Shown: piece by piece, positions 44,285-52,718 of the stretch | How positions within the stretch are numbered: position 1 is the first letter of the stretch | Layout: each line of letters starts with the position of its first letter | NCBI RefSeq assembly: GCF_022815725.1 | Contig: NZ_JALGRF010000001.1 | Coordinates: forward strand, 372,001-436,000 | Length of the DNA: 64,000 nt | Direction: 5' to 3' | Source: Streptomyces sp. APSN-46.1 | GTDB lineage: Bacteria; Actinomycetota; Actinomycetes; Streptomycetales; Streptomycetaceae | Notes under the pieces: model-generated | What the model saw: only the letters and a program-made list of their open reading frames with translations | The model's database searches: none | Told to the model about the DNA's origin: nothing | Program-made: the position numbers and the translations under genes

Positions 44285-45097
44285 ATGACGGCAAAGTGTT
44301 ACAACCGCTTCACCTACCTGGCGATCGGTGATGCCCCCACCAGCCTGTACACCTTCGACGTGCTCGCCGGCGATGTGGCCAAGACGGAGGTGGCCCCGTA
44401 CAACGACGGGTACGACGCCCTGGCCTACAGCTGGTCCAAGGGCCTCTTCTACGCGATGAGCAGGAAGGACTCCAACACGCTGCCCGTCGTCGACCCGGTG
44501 AACAAGACCGTCACACCGCAGAAGGTCGCCGGCCTGCCCGAGAACAACTGGGTGCTGGGCGCCGTAAGCCCGGACGGCGGCAAGATGGTGATGTGCGGCC
44601 TGCCCCACTCCAGGAGCGCGGTCCTGGACCTGACCGCCAACCCCATCACGGCGACCCTGCAGAACCCTCCGGGTACGGGCGGGCTCGTACGACTGGGCCT
44701 ACCACCCCGTCGACGGCGCCTCTACGCGGTCGATGGGAAGAACGGCGCCCTGCTGCTCGCCGACCCGACCAAGAACCCTCAGAAGGTCGAACTCAAGGAA
44801 AAGGTCTTCCCCAAGGCACAGGCAGGCAGGCTCCTCCGGGCGTACGAGGGGATCGAGGTCGATCAGAAGCTCCGCCAGGCGAATCCCTGGGAGGAATCGA
44901 TCGATCGCAAGACCGAGGCGGCGAAGGTCACCAAGTCCACCCAGGACCACCGGTTCATCCTGGACACCCCCGGTGACGACCACCTCATCGAAGCGGGCAA
45001 GAGCCTCGACGTCGACCTGCGGCTGTACGTGCCCAAGGAAATGCCACTCGAGAAGCCCTACCAGCCGGGCAACCTCGCAGCACGGCGACTGGCCTGA
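44285..45097 (+). CDS. DUF6923-like beta-propeller protein with internal frame damage
   Basis: A 270-residue frame from ATG 44285 (AGGAG eight bases upstream). The beginning, YLAIGDAPTSLYTFDVLAG and YDALAYSWSKGLFYAMSRKD, resembles the DUF6923 propeller family. At ~44680-44720 the frame reads LVRLGLPPRRRR, while the +1 frame of the same 40 bp reads SYDWAYHPVDGA, a proper propeller blade. A one-base insertion in the G-run (GGGCGGGCTC) and a one-base loss near GCGCCTCTAC cancel each other. The C-terminal third (KVTKSTQDHRFILDTPGDDH) is unique. No signal peptide. Could be functional, damaged, or a sequencing artefact. Confidence 0.65.
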   Translation: MTAKCYNRFTYLAIGDAPTSLYTFDVLAGDVAKTEVAPYNDGYDALAYSWSKGLFYAMSRKDSNTLPVVDPVNKTVTPQKVAGLPENNWVLGAVSPDGGKMVMCGLPHSRSAVLDLTANPITATLQNPPGTGGLVRLGLPPRRRRLYAVDGKNGALLLADPTKNPQKVELKEKVFPKAQAGRLLRAYEGIEVDQKLRQANPWEESIDRKTEAAKVTKSTQDHRFILDTPGDDHLIEAGKSLDVDLRLYVPKEMPLEKPYQPGNLAARRLA

Positions 45098-45439
45098 CCC
45101 CACATCCTGCTCGCGGGCCCACGCCGCCCGTCCCCCTTCCCGGGGGATGGGCCGCCTGCTCTCGCGGGTGGGGTCGTGGAGGAGCCGGCGCGCCAGGGCC
45201 ACGTACTTCAGTCGATCGGGTGCTGCCCATGGCCCTCGCGCGCTGTGACGAACTGGGGAGTGCGCGCTATGACTAACCGCGTAGTGGGGGGAGTGAACTG
45301 CTGCGCATGAGTGAAGATCGCGCGCGTCGCCGAACGCACAGCGGTCAGGACCGGTACGACAGGCCTGTCGAAAGTCATCTTTCCGAAGCCCGCAGCACGG
45401 AAATGGTGGCACATCTCCCTGGTGAAAGGGATACCGCTC
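45098..45439. other. Intergenic region
   Basis: 342 bp. No supportable gene. The sequence just before 45440 includes GAAAGGG, a plausible ribosome-binding site for the lipase. Confidence 0.5.
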
Positions 45440-46261
45440 ATGTCTGCACCGTCGACGATCGACCACAACGCCCGCGGATACAGCGTTGAGCTCGCCTACT
45501 GGATGGTCCAGGCCGCCGACCTGGCCTACAAGGACGAGGCCACCATCGAGCAGAAGGCCCGGGAGTGGGGTTTCGACCGGGTGCGCCACCACCACACCCG
45601 CTTCACGCCGCCCTTCCCGCTGCAGGACACCCAGGCGTACACCATTGCCAGCGATCAGATGATCATCACAGGCTTCCGGGGTACGGAACCGGCCCAGATC
45701 CGTGACTGGCTCTCCGACGCCACGACCCCGCCCTGGCCGGGCCCCGCCAAGACCGGCTACATCCACTACGGCTTCGGTGAAGCCCTGGACTCCGTCTTCC
45801 CATCCGTCCGCGACACCCTCGCCGAGCTCCGCGACCACGACCAGAGCGTGTGGTTCACCGGGCACAGCCTCGGTGGCGCCCTGGCGATGCTCGCCGGATG
45901 CCGGCTCTACCTGGAGGAGCCGTGCCTGCAGGCGGACGGCATCTACACCTTCGGCCAGCCCCGCACCTGCGACCGGCTGCTGGCCGCCGCCTGCAACAAG
46001 GGTTTCAAGGACCGGCTGCACCGCTTCGTCAACAACAACGACATCGTCCCCCAGCTCCCGCCCGAGCCCGCATACACCCACGTCAACACCCTGCGCTACA
46101 TCGACTCCGACGGCCACATCCGCACCTCCATGCCATTGCTCGGTGCACTCACCGACCGGGCCAAGGGCATGACCGCGGACCTCCTCGCACCGGCCGCCGA
46201 CGCCGTACGCGACCACCCCATCAAGCAGTACGTGGCAGCGCTGGAGAAGAACCTCGCCTGA
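45440..46261 (+). CDS. Class 3 (alpha/beta fold) lipase
   Basis: A 273-residue lipase-3 family hydrolase. The nucleophile Ser143 is in FTGHSLGGALAMLAG, the catalytic Asp201 in NNNDIVPQLPPEP and the His214 in YTHVNTLRY. The lid region and QMIITGFRGTEPAQIRDWL are typical. No signal peptide, so it is probably cytosolic or exported by another route. ATG 45440 is chosen because upstream codons are not protein-like. Substrate could be mono- or triacylglycerol; not determinable. Confidence 0.88.
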   Translation: MSAPSTIDHNARGYSVELAYWMVQAADLAYKDEATIEQKAREWGFDRVRHHHTRFTPPFPLQDTQAYTIASDQMIITGFRGTEPAQIRDWLSDATTPPWPGPAKTGYIHYGFGEALDSVFPSVRDTLAELRDHDQSVWFTGHSLGGALAMLAGCRLYLEEPCLQADGIYTFGQPRTCDRLLAAACNKGFKDRLHRFVNNNDIVPQLPPEPAYTHVNTLRYIDSDGHIRTSMPLLGALTDRAKGMTADLLAPAADAVRDHPIKQYVAALEKNLA

Positions 46262-46273
46262 CGCCGCCCGGCT

Positions 46274-46560
46274 CCGCGCGGCCAGGCCTGGGCACCCTTG
46301 AAGCTCAGGCGTGCGGCCTGCCCGTCTTCTACCAGCCCGTGTCCGGCCTGCGTGACGCGCTGGAGACTCGGGACTTGCCTCGGACTTCACCAGCACCGCA
46401 ACCCTCGCCCTGGCCCGGCCGCGTATATCCCCGGGCCCGTTGCCCGCCCTGCTGCCCGCCCTGCGGGCAGCGCGGCCGGGCTCGCCAACGCCGCCCGCTA
46501 CCTGCTCAGCACCACCGCCCAGCCGGGCGTTTCGCAGAACCAGCGCCTTGTACGCGTCGG
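46274..46560 (+). pseudogene. Glycosyltransferase C-terminal fragment
   Basis: GLGTLEAQACGLPVFYQPVS, then GLRDALETRD, matches the sugar-nucleotide-binding end of GT4/GT1-type glycosyltransferases. It then continues in another frame (TSTATLALARPRIYPGPVA, LANAARYLLSTTAQPG). The N-terminal domain is absent. Confidence 0.5.
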
Positions 46561-46596
46561 TCATCGAGCGGATGGGACCGACGGCGGTGCCCGGCC

Positions 46597-46923
46597 GGCG
46601 ACATCCTCGACCATGGCCACGCCACCATCGCCCTTCCGGCGGTGGCAGCGGGCATCCTCACCGCGCTACGCGCCGAAGCCGCGCGCTTCTTCACCCTGGA
46701 CGAGGACCTCAAGCGCCGTCATGGCAGCGACGACTTCAACTTCGGCTTCCGCCCCTACGTCACCCACCACGAGCAGCCCGTTGACATCACGGCGATGGCG
46801 CGCACCAGCGGAGCGATGTTCGGACTTCCCCCCAGCACCGATCCTGAAGGCGTCACCAGGGGAGAGGTGAGACGCCCTCGACAGCCCCACGGAAGGAGCC
46901 GCGGAAGTGGACCAGCACCGTAA
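46597..46923 (+). pseudogene. 2-oxoglutarate/Fe(II) oxygenase N-terminal fragment
   Basis: LRAEAARFFTLDEDLKRRHG and SDDFNFGFRPYVTHHEQPVD resemble the substrate-entry part of isopenicillin-N-synthase-like oxygenases. The jelly-roll domain with the HxD...H iron ligands is missing, and the frame ends at 46923. Confidence 0.5.
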
Positions 46924-47372
46924 TCTCCGGCACGGGACGAGCCACAGCCTTGCAAGGCACGCCGTGCCGACGCCAGACTCCACCACGTCGGGCGCGGGAC
47001 GGGTGGGGGATCCCCCACCCGGCGGGGTCGTCACCACGGAGTACGAGAGCGTCGCCGTCGGCCTCTGCCTCTGCTTCTGCGGTACTACCACCTGCCGCGG
47101 CGGCACCCGCGGCTTCAAGTACCGCACCGACTCGCCCCGGTACGCCGCCGCCTATCTGCGGGGATCGAGATAGCCGACAGGGTGATGGTCTCCACGGGAC
47201 GCCGTCAGTTGTTCGGGGCCGTGGCATCGGTCCACGGTGACCAACATGTCCCCGAAGGCGGCCGCCAAGGCAGCGGTGCCCGGTCTGCCGACTCCGCCGA
47301 CTCCGCCGACGGACCACCATGCAAGATCGAAGCCAAGCTTGGCCGCTTGGCGGCGACTGCCTCGACAGGGAC
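46924..47372. other. Region with no recognisable gene
   Basis: 449 bp between the debris and the sigma-factor gene (convergent side). A three-copy 9-bp repeat (GACTCCGCC type) lies at ~47289-47315. Nothing else is supportable. Confidence 0.45.
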
Positions 47373-48251
47373 TCACGCCGGATCCGGCAGGTCCATCAGG
47401 GCGAGCTTGACCGGGTCGATTACAACCGTGATGCCAGTGATCCGGCCGTCGACGATGGTGAACGCAAGGACCGAGAGCGGGGTGCCGTCCTCGCGCCAGG
47501 AAATGACCCCCGGGAGGCCGTTGACGAGAACCGCCCGCCCCTGCGTGGCTGCGGTGGCGGACAGTTGCGCGCCGGCTGCGACCTTGGTGGCGCCGAGGGC
47601 GACGACCACGCCGGACGTGGTGTCGACGGTCAGTTTCACCTCGGGGTCGAGTACCCGCAGCAACTCCTCGAAGTCGCCGCGGCGAGCCGCTGCCAGGAAG
47701 GCCTGGACCACATCTCGCTGCTCCCGTCCGGTGCCGGTCGGCCGCTCAATCGTCTGCACCTTCCTGCGGGCGCGGCTGGCGAGCATCTTGGTGGCGGCGG
47801 TGGACTTGCCGAGGATCTGGCCGATCTCGTCGAACCGCACCCCGAACAGGTCGTGCAGCACGAACGCCAGCCGCTCGCTCGGCCCGAGCGACTCCAGAAC
47901 GACGAGGAGCGCGAGCCCGACCGAGTCGGCGAGTACCGCGTCGTCCTCGGGCGCAGGACTGTCGTCGAGCGTCACCACAAGCTCGGACAGACCGTCGTCG
48001 TAGGACGCCTCCGGGCGGGCCTGGCGCGATCGCAAGACATCGAGGCTGATCCGGCCGACCACCGTAGTCAGCCAGCCGGCGAGGTTGTGGATGGTCGCCG
48101 TGTCCTGGCGGGAGAGCCGTAGCCAGGCCTCCTGGACCACGTCCTCGGCGTCGGCGTGCGACCCGAGCATGCGGTGGGCGACCGCGCGCAGCCGGTCGCG
48201 CTGGGCCTCGAACATCTCGGCTATCGGGTCCGTCGGGCTGGTGTCGGACAT
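47373..48251 (-). CDS. ECF41-family sigma factor with SnoaL-like C-terminal domain
   Basis: A 292-residue sigma factor. Region 2 (MFEAQRDRLRAVAHRMLGSH, then DAEDVVQEAWLRLSRQD) and region 4 (ESLGPSERLAFVLHDLFGVR and FDEIGQILGKSTAATKMLAS) are clear. The C-terminal ~110 residues form a SnoaL-like domain (QAFLAAARRGDFEELLRVLD, LPGVISWREDGTP). This fused domain replaces a separate anti-sigma factor in ECF41. Its usual regulon is one gene for a carboxymuconolactone decarboxylase; that gene is divergent here and broken. ATG 48251. Confidence 0.92.
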   Translation of the reverse strand: MSDTSPTDPIAEMFEAQRDRLRAVAHRMLGSHADAEDVVQEAWLRLSRQDTATIHNLAGWLTTVVGRISLDVLRSRQARPEASYDDGLSELVVTLDDSPAPEDDAVLADSVGLALLVVLESLGPSERLAFVLHDLFGVRFDEIGQILGKSTAATKMLASRARRKVQTIERPTGTGREQRDVVQAFLAAARRGDFEELLRVLDPEVKLTVDTTSGVVVALGATKVAAGAQLSATAATQGRAVLVNGLPGVISWREDGTPLSVLAFTIVDGRITGITVVIDPVKLALMDLPDPA

Positions 48252-48253
48252 GT

Positions 48254-48280
48254 TGTTACCTTCCTCGGCTCTGCTCCGTC
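48254..48280 (+). promoter_or_regulatory. Candidate ECF41-type promoter for the CMD gene
   Basis: TGTTACC, a 16-nt spacer, then CGTC on the plus strand. The published ECF41 promoter is TGTCACA-N16-CGTC, so spacer and -10 match and five of seven -35 bases agree. It lies 55 bp before the CMD start codon and just upstream of the divergent sigma-gene ATG. Confidence 0.55.
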
Positions 48281-48334
48281 ATGGGTGATGACGGGCCCGG
48301 AGGGGCGCAGGTAACCGATGAAGGAGTAAGACCG

Positions 48335-48657
48335 ATGGAAGCACGTGTGAAGAGCCCGGCCAATCCCGACGTGATCACAGCAATCCAGCACCTCTACAAG
48401 GCGATTCACGCGGGGGGCGTAGACAAGCACCTGCTGTCGCTGGTCCATCTGCGCGTCAGCCAGATCAACGGCTGCAGCCCGTGCGTCTTCGCCACGATCC
48501 AGTCGGCGAAGCAGGCCGGTGAGACGGAGGAGCGGCTGCCGCCGCCGACCACTTCAGCGAGGAACAGCTGGGCGCGATCACCCTGGAGATCGCGATGACC
48601 AACTTCTTCAACCGGATCAACCGCACGGTCCGGGAGCAGGCCGGCAAGACCTGGTGA
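48335..48657 (+). pseudogene. Broken carboxymuconolactone-decarboxylase (AhpD-like) gene
   Basis: ATG 48335 (AAGGAG eight bases upstream) starts a CMD protein with the redox motif region INGCSPCVFATIQSAKQAGE. After GETEERL the frame is lost and stops at 48598. The correct C-terminus continues in another frame (ADHFSEEQLGAITLEIAMTN, FFNRINRTVREQAGKTW) to 48657. Against full-length members about 40-45 residues in the middle are missing, so a deletion removed the central helices. It is the expected partner and target of the adjacent ECF41 sigma factor. Confidence 0.8.
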
Positions 48658-48941
48658 GTCTCGATGTCTCGAATATAGGGCGCGGTGTTCGGGTCGTGCG
48701 TGCAGAAAGTGACGGTGGCCGTCAGGAGATCGTCGTAGACTCCACCCATGGAGAGGATGACGTAGGACCGGACCTCCCGATCTCCGAATTCCCGCTCAGC
48801 CTCTTCAAGGCATCCGAGCGCATAGGCAAGGCACTTCCTGGCGCGTCTCCGCTGTTCATCAGATGTGTCAGGCCCTCGGTTGCGGCAGCGGCGTATGCCG
48901 GGAAACCCGCGTCGCGGGCGCTTTCGGGAGAGGTGGTGCAC
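48465..48941 (-). CDS. Doubtful small protein
   Basis: The part at ~48655-48850 reads AYALGCLEEAEREFGDREVR and SYVILSMGGVYDDLLTATVT with G/C-ending codons, so a small helical protein may exist. The rest of the frame runs antisense to the CMD remnant and is not protein-like. Start and end are uncertain; 48658-48959 otherwise has no gene. Confidence 0.25.
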   Translation of the reverse strand: MHHLSRKRPRRGFPGIRRCRNRGPDTSDEQRRRARKCLAYALGCLEEAEREFGDREVRSYVILSMGGVYDDLLTATVTFCTHDPNTAPYIRDIETHQVLPACSRTVRLIRLKKLVIAISRVIAPSCSSLKWSAAAAAPPSHRPASPTGSWRRRTGCSR

Positions 48942-48959
48942 TGTGCTGGGCCCGATTCG

Positions 48960-50066
48960 TCATTTGGTCCAGATATCCAGTAGTTGGTTTGCCGCACGGA
49001 AATGATCGGGTGAATCCGTGTTGCATACGACGGTGACGGCAGCGTTACGGTCGGGGCTCACCTTGAAGGTGCTGTGAAACCCCTCCCAGTCGCCGCGATG
49101 TACCAGGCTTTTGTCGGGGAGAAGGAGGATTCCGGCCCCGTACCGCCCTTCTTCGATGCCGCGCGAGCGCAGGACGTCGCCCACACTCACCGCTCCCTCC
49201 GTGACCCCGGCGAGCAGTTCCGTTCCACCGATGCGACCAGTGCGGTAATTGTCGGCCCAGCGGACGAATTCCCCAGGTGTGGTTTGGACGGACCCGTCTC
49301 CGTACTGTTTCCAGGGGGACGAATTGGGAGTGAAGGAGCCGTCCTTCTCGTCGTACGACTTTGCCTTGCCGGGGACGTCCACCGCCGGGGACAGAGTCAT
49401 GCGCAGGTGCAGCGGGGTGAAGAACTCCTGCTGGATGAAGGTCGGGAACGGCCGGCCGGTGACCCTCTCGACGACATGGGCCAGGAGGACGTAGTTGGAG
49501 TTGGAGTAGGAGAAACGCTTGCCTGGCGGATCTTCCGGCTGTGAGGCGAGGATGGCCGCGATCGCTTCCTTCTGGCCGGCCGGATCCGTCAGCTTGATGC
49601 CCTTGGCCTCCAGCAGATCCTGGTAGTCGGTAATACCGCTGGTGTGATGTATCAGGTCGCCCAGGGTGACGTCCCGCGTCCAGGCGGGCGGGTTGTCGAG
49701 GAAATCGGACAGGGGGTCGTCCAGTGCGATTTGGTGCCGCCCGGCCAACAAAAGGACGGCGTCTGCGGTGAATTGCTTGGAATTGGATGCCATGTCGAAG
49801 ACCGTCTTCGAGGTGATGGCGCGCCCGGTCGTCAGATCGGCTTTCCCCCTCCCCGCCTCCCAGACAACGCTTCCCCGCATGCCGACAGCTGCCGCACAGC
49901 CTGGGCCATCAGGAGACGGCACCAGCTCCTGGAGAACATCTGCGCTGCGTTCCTTGCGGTCATCGCCGGTCGCGTATGCCTGCGGCCCTGCGACTCCTGT
50001 CAGTACAACCACGACCATGGCGCCCCCGGCGGCGCACAACGACGCCATCCGATTCACGGACACCAC
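48960..50066 (-). CDS. Secreted serine hydrolase (class C beta-lactamase/DD-peptidase family)
   Basis: A 368-residue penicillin-binding-type hydrolase. Signal peptide ~1-32 (SLCAAGGAMVVVVLTGVAGP). Ser-x-x-Lys in MASNSKQFTADA, the Tyr-Ser-Asn motif in RFSYSNSNYVLLAHVVE and the third box as HRGD in LVHRGDWEGFHST. These are family S12 landmarks. GTG 50066 (or the adjacent GTG 50063) has GAAGG a few bases upstream. Most Streptomyces members are D-aminopeptidase/esterase-like; resistance activity is unlikely. Possibly an envelope or peptide-processing enzyme. Confidence 0.88.
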   Translation of the reverse strand: MVSVNRMASLCAAGGAMVVVVLTGVAGPQAYATGDDRKERSADVLQELVPSPDGPGCAAAVGMRGSVVWEAGRGKADLTTGRAITSKTVFDMASNSKQFTADAVLLLAGRHQIALDDPLSDFLDNPPAWTRDVTLGDLIHHTSGITDYQDLLEAKGIKLTDPAGQKEAIAAILASQPEDPPGKRFSYSNSNYVLLAHVVERVTGRPFPTFIQQEFFTPLHLRMTLSPAVDVPGKAKSYDEKDGSFTPNSSPWKQYGDGSVQTTPGEFVRWADNYRTGRIGGTELLAGVTEGAVSVGDVLRSRGIEEGRYGAGILLLPDKSLVHRGDWEGFHSTFKVSPDRNAAVTVVCNTDSPDHFRAANQLLDIWTK

Positions 50067-50089
50067 CTTCTTTCTCCACTTGGAACGAG

Positions 50090-50443
50090 GTTGGCTCAGG
50101 GAGGACCTCGAACTTCGGGGGTTGAGATCCTTGAGGGAGCCGGTGTTCGGGACCGTCGAGGTGTCGAAGAAGGAGACGGTGATGGACTGGGCGCGCCAGC
50201 TCGCCCCGGCCTTTCATGTCGAACGTCCCGTTGAGGAAGTGCGTCGGCAATGAGCCGACCTGGGCCACCCCCTGCGTGGCGGTGCGGTCCGGGCCATGTC
50301 CAGGCACGGCACACCTGGTCCTGGAACTCCGGCTGAGGTGCCTGGGTCAGGACCGGGTCTCCCCTCTGCGGCGGCCGTAGTCGAGCAGCCGGCGCCCCCA
50401 TATGGAGCTGTGCTCTGCCATGTGATCCCGTTCCTCTGCCGAT
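50090..50443 (-). pseudogene. Inverted, decayed copy of the TAP-like hydrolase
   Basis: 50408-50443 on the minus strand repeats the start region of the hydrolase at 51150, including the ATG context (GATCACATGGCAGAGCACAG). About 36 bp match with two or three differences. At ~50240-50090 the same strand reads GTFDMK and ITVSFFDTSTVPNTGSLKDL, equivalent to the C-terminal GTFDVKTG...ECLKGLEPPEFEIAP of the intact paralogues. The ~400 residues in between are gone. Confidence 0.7.
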
Positions 50444-50620
50444 CGACGGCTGCCGCGCCGGGCGATCCCGTGGCGGTGCGGGCGGAACGCATGCAAATTC
50501 AACGCTACTGGGTGGTCCGAAGACGCGCACGAGGGATGGGAGGCGGCCACTGGTACTCGCGGCGGATATGTTCCAGAAGAGGGAGAGGAAGACGACGAGG
50601 GTCGGTGAAGCGCCCGCGGG

Positions 50621-51066
50621 GTCCTCAACCCGGAGCACGGGCACTGGCGTCGCGGCGTGGATGCCGCCGTCATCTACGCCCGCGAGCACGGCGACCTGAA
50701 GGTCCCGTTCACCAACCGCGTGCCTGGCGGCGACGACCAGGAGGCGCACCTTGCTCGCCCGCGCACGGGTGGGCCAAGGAGCAAGGAGAACGGACACCTC
50801 CTGGGCCGCCGGACGCCATCCTCCAGGGCGCGAAGGTGGGGATCCGGCTGAAGAACGCGCGTGCCGCCGCCCGCAAGGCCGCCGAGAACGAGCAGCGGCG
50901 GGCCGAAGGACTGCGGTCGAGTCGTCGGCCGGGCGCTGTCGCAGACCCACCGCAGGAGATCCGAGAAACAGCCCTTGGTCCGAGAGCTACCCGGTGGACG
51001 GCCAGAAACGGCCCAGGTCACGGGTTGCGACTGCTGCGCGTGGCGGGCATACGCGCCACCCGGTAG
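50621..51066 (+). pseudogene. Helicase-associated-domain fragment
   Basis: VLNPEHGHWRRGVDAAVIYA, REHGDLKVPFTNRVPGGDDQ and, in a shifted frame, KNARAAARKAAENEQRRAEG resemble the repeated helicase-associated domains at the end of Streptomyces HA-type helicases. The helicase core and most of the repeats are absent. Confidence 0.6.
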
Positions 51067-51149
51067 CGTCGAAAACGCGCGTTCCGCCCAAACCGCTGCG
51101 GCCTGGCCTGGCATAGCCGCCGCCGATGTCGGCAGAGGAACGAGATCAC

Positions 51150-52706
51150 ATGGCAAAGCACAGCATCCCCGCGGTGACCGCCGGGGCAGCTCTGGTCTGT
51201 CTGGCGGCATTCGGCCCCACACCCAGCAGCACGGCGTCAGCACCCGCCCAGTCCGCCGGGCAGCCCAGCCCCGCAGGCTCGTCCCGGTTCGTGCCCGGCT
51301 CCTGTCCGAAGCCGCCCGAGCCCATCGAAGCGCTGACCGACGCACGGTGCGGTTTCCTCGAGGTCCCCGAGAACCGCTCCCGCCCCGGAGGCCGGACCAT
51401 CAAGCTAGCCGTGGCGGTCATTCCGGCTGTCACCCCGGCGAAGCCCGCACAGGACCCCGTGGTGTTCATGGCGGGCGGCCCCGGTGCCGACACGTTCGAC
51501 GACATTCCGTTCCTCGTCGACTCCGGCCTGAACAAGGACCGCGAGCTGATCATCATGGCCCAGCGCGGCAACCTCTACGACCAGCCGAACCTCGCCTGCC
51601 CGGAGGTCGACCGGTTCAACGCGCAGGCCGTCGGCCTGGGCTACAACGCACAGGAGGCAGAACAGCTCTTCCTGAAAGCGGTGAAGGACTGCCGGGGCCG
51701 CCTGACGGCCGACGGCATAGACCTGAGTGCCTACAACACCACTGAGAACGCGGCCGACTTCGCCGACCTGCGGAAGGCATTGGACATCCCCCAGTGGAAC
51801 GTCTACGGATACTCCTACGGCAGCAACCTGGCCCTCACGTACCTGCGCCTGCACCCAGAGGGAATCCGCGCGTTCGCGATCGACTCGATCACCCCTCCCC
51901 AGGTCGTGACTCTGCCGTGGACATGGGGGAGCACCGCCGAGGGGATCGACAACATCTTCGAGGCGTGCGCGGCGGAGCCCGTCTGCAAGGACCGGTATCC
52001 GGACCTCCCCCGTACGCTGACGGAGCAGGTGCGCAAGCTGGAGGCACAGCCCCTGACGCTGAACGTCCCGCCGCCGAGCGGAGGAAAGCCGGTCAAGGTC
52101 GTCCTCGACGGGGGCGCACTGCTGAATCTGATCGTCGCCTTCAACCCCCGGCCCAAGGATCTCCCGGCGGCGCTCGAGGAACTCAGCAACGGAAACCCGG
52201 AGCGCTTCGCGAAGGCCCGCGCGGCCGGGTCGGTCCAGGACGTCGGCGCGTTCGCGCACGGCCTCACGAACTCGGTGGTGTGCGGCGAGTGGGCGCCGGG
52301 GTACTCGGAAGCCGACGTGCTGAAGGCAGGGGGCAAGACTTACCCCGGGTGGCCGGACACGGTCCTGGCCCAAGTGCCGCAACTTCCCTTCCAGTACCCG
52401 GCATGCGGGATCTGGAACGTTCCGGACCGCGCCTCCGTCCAGCGGGTGGCCACGGTCAGCTCCGTACCGGCGCTCGTCATCTCCGGCACGTTCGACGTGA
52501 AGACGGGGGCGAGTTGGGCGAAGGACGTCGCCCGCAACCTGTCCGGCTCGACCGCCATACAGGTCCCCGGAATCGGCCACTGGGTGGTCCCGCAGTCGCC
52601 TTGCGCGCAAAGCGTGCTGGCCTCGTTCTTCGCCCGCCCGACCGCGCCCGACACCAGGTGCGTGGACGGTCTCGAACCCCAACCGTTCACGATCATCCCG
52701 AAGTAA
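51150..52706 (+). CDS. Secreted alpha/beta hydrolase, tripeptidyl-aminopeptidase-like (copy 1)
   Basis: A 518-residue exported hydrolase. Signal peptide ~1-31 (PAVTAGAALVCLAAFGPTP). The nucleophile Ser222 is in GYSYGSNLALTYLRLHPEG, the Asp449 in LVISGTFDVKTGASW and the His477 in GIGHWVVPQSPCAQSV, within a TAP-like C-terminal domain. It also has FMAGGPGAD as oxyanion strand. I used ATG 51150 (the decayed copy keeps the same start context). Copy 2 starts 12 bp behind its stop, so they form an operon. Family members remove N-terminal peptides or hydrolyse esters outside the cell. Confidence 0.88.
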   Translation: MAKHSIPAVTAGAALVCLAAFGPTPSSTASAPAQSAGQPSPAGSSRFVPGSCPKPPEPIEALTDARCGFLEVPENRSRPGGRTIKLAVAVIPAVTPAKPAQDPVVFMAGGPGADTFDDIPFLVDSGLNKDRELIIMAQRGNLYDQPNLACPEVDRFNAQAVGLGYNAQEAEQLFLKAVKDCRGRLTADGIDLSAYNTTENAADFADLRKALDIPQWNVYGYSYGSNLALTYLRLHPEGIRAFAIDSITPPQVVTLPWTWGSTAEGIDNIFEACAAEPVCKDRYPDLPRTLTEQVRKLEAQPLTLNVPPPSGGKPVKVVLDGGALLNLIVAFNPRPKDLPAALEELSNGNPERFAKARAAGSVQDVGAFAHGLTNSVVCGEWAPGYSEADVLKAGGKTYPGWPDTVLAQVPQLPFQYPACGIWNVPDRASVQRVATVSSVPALVISGTFDVKTGASWAKDVARNLSGSTAIQVPGIGHWVVPQSPCAQSVLASFFARPTAPDTRCVDGLEPQPFTIIPK

Positions 52707-52718
52707 CCGGGAGGGCAG

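Noticed and set aside
44699..46564. 621-residue minus-strand frame across the DUF6923-like and lipase genes
   Set aside because: The lipase has all catalytic residues on the plus strand; the antisense frame has none.
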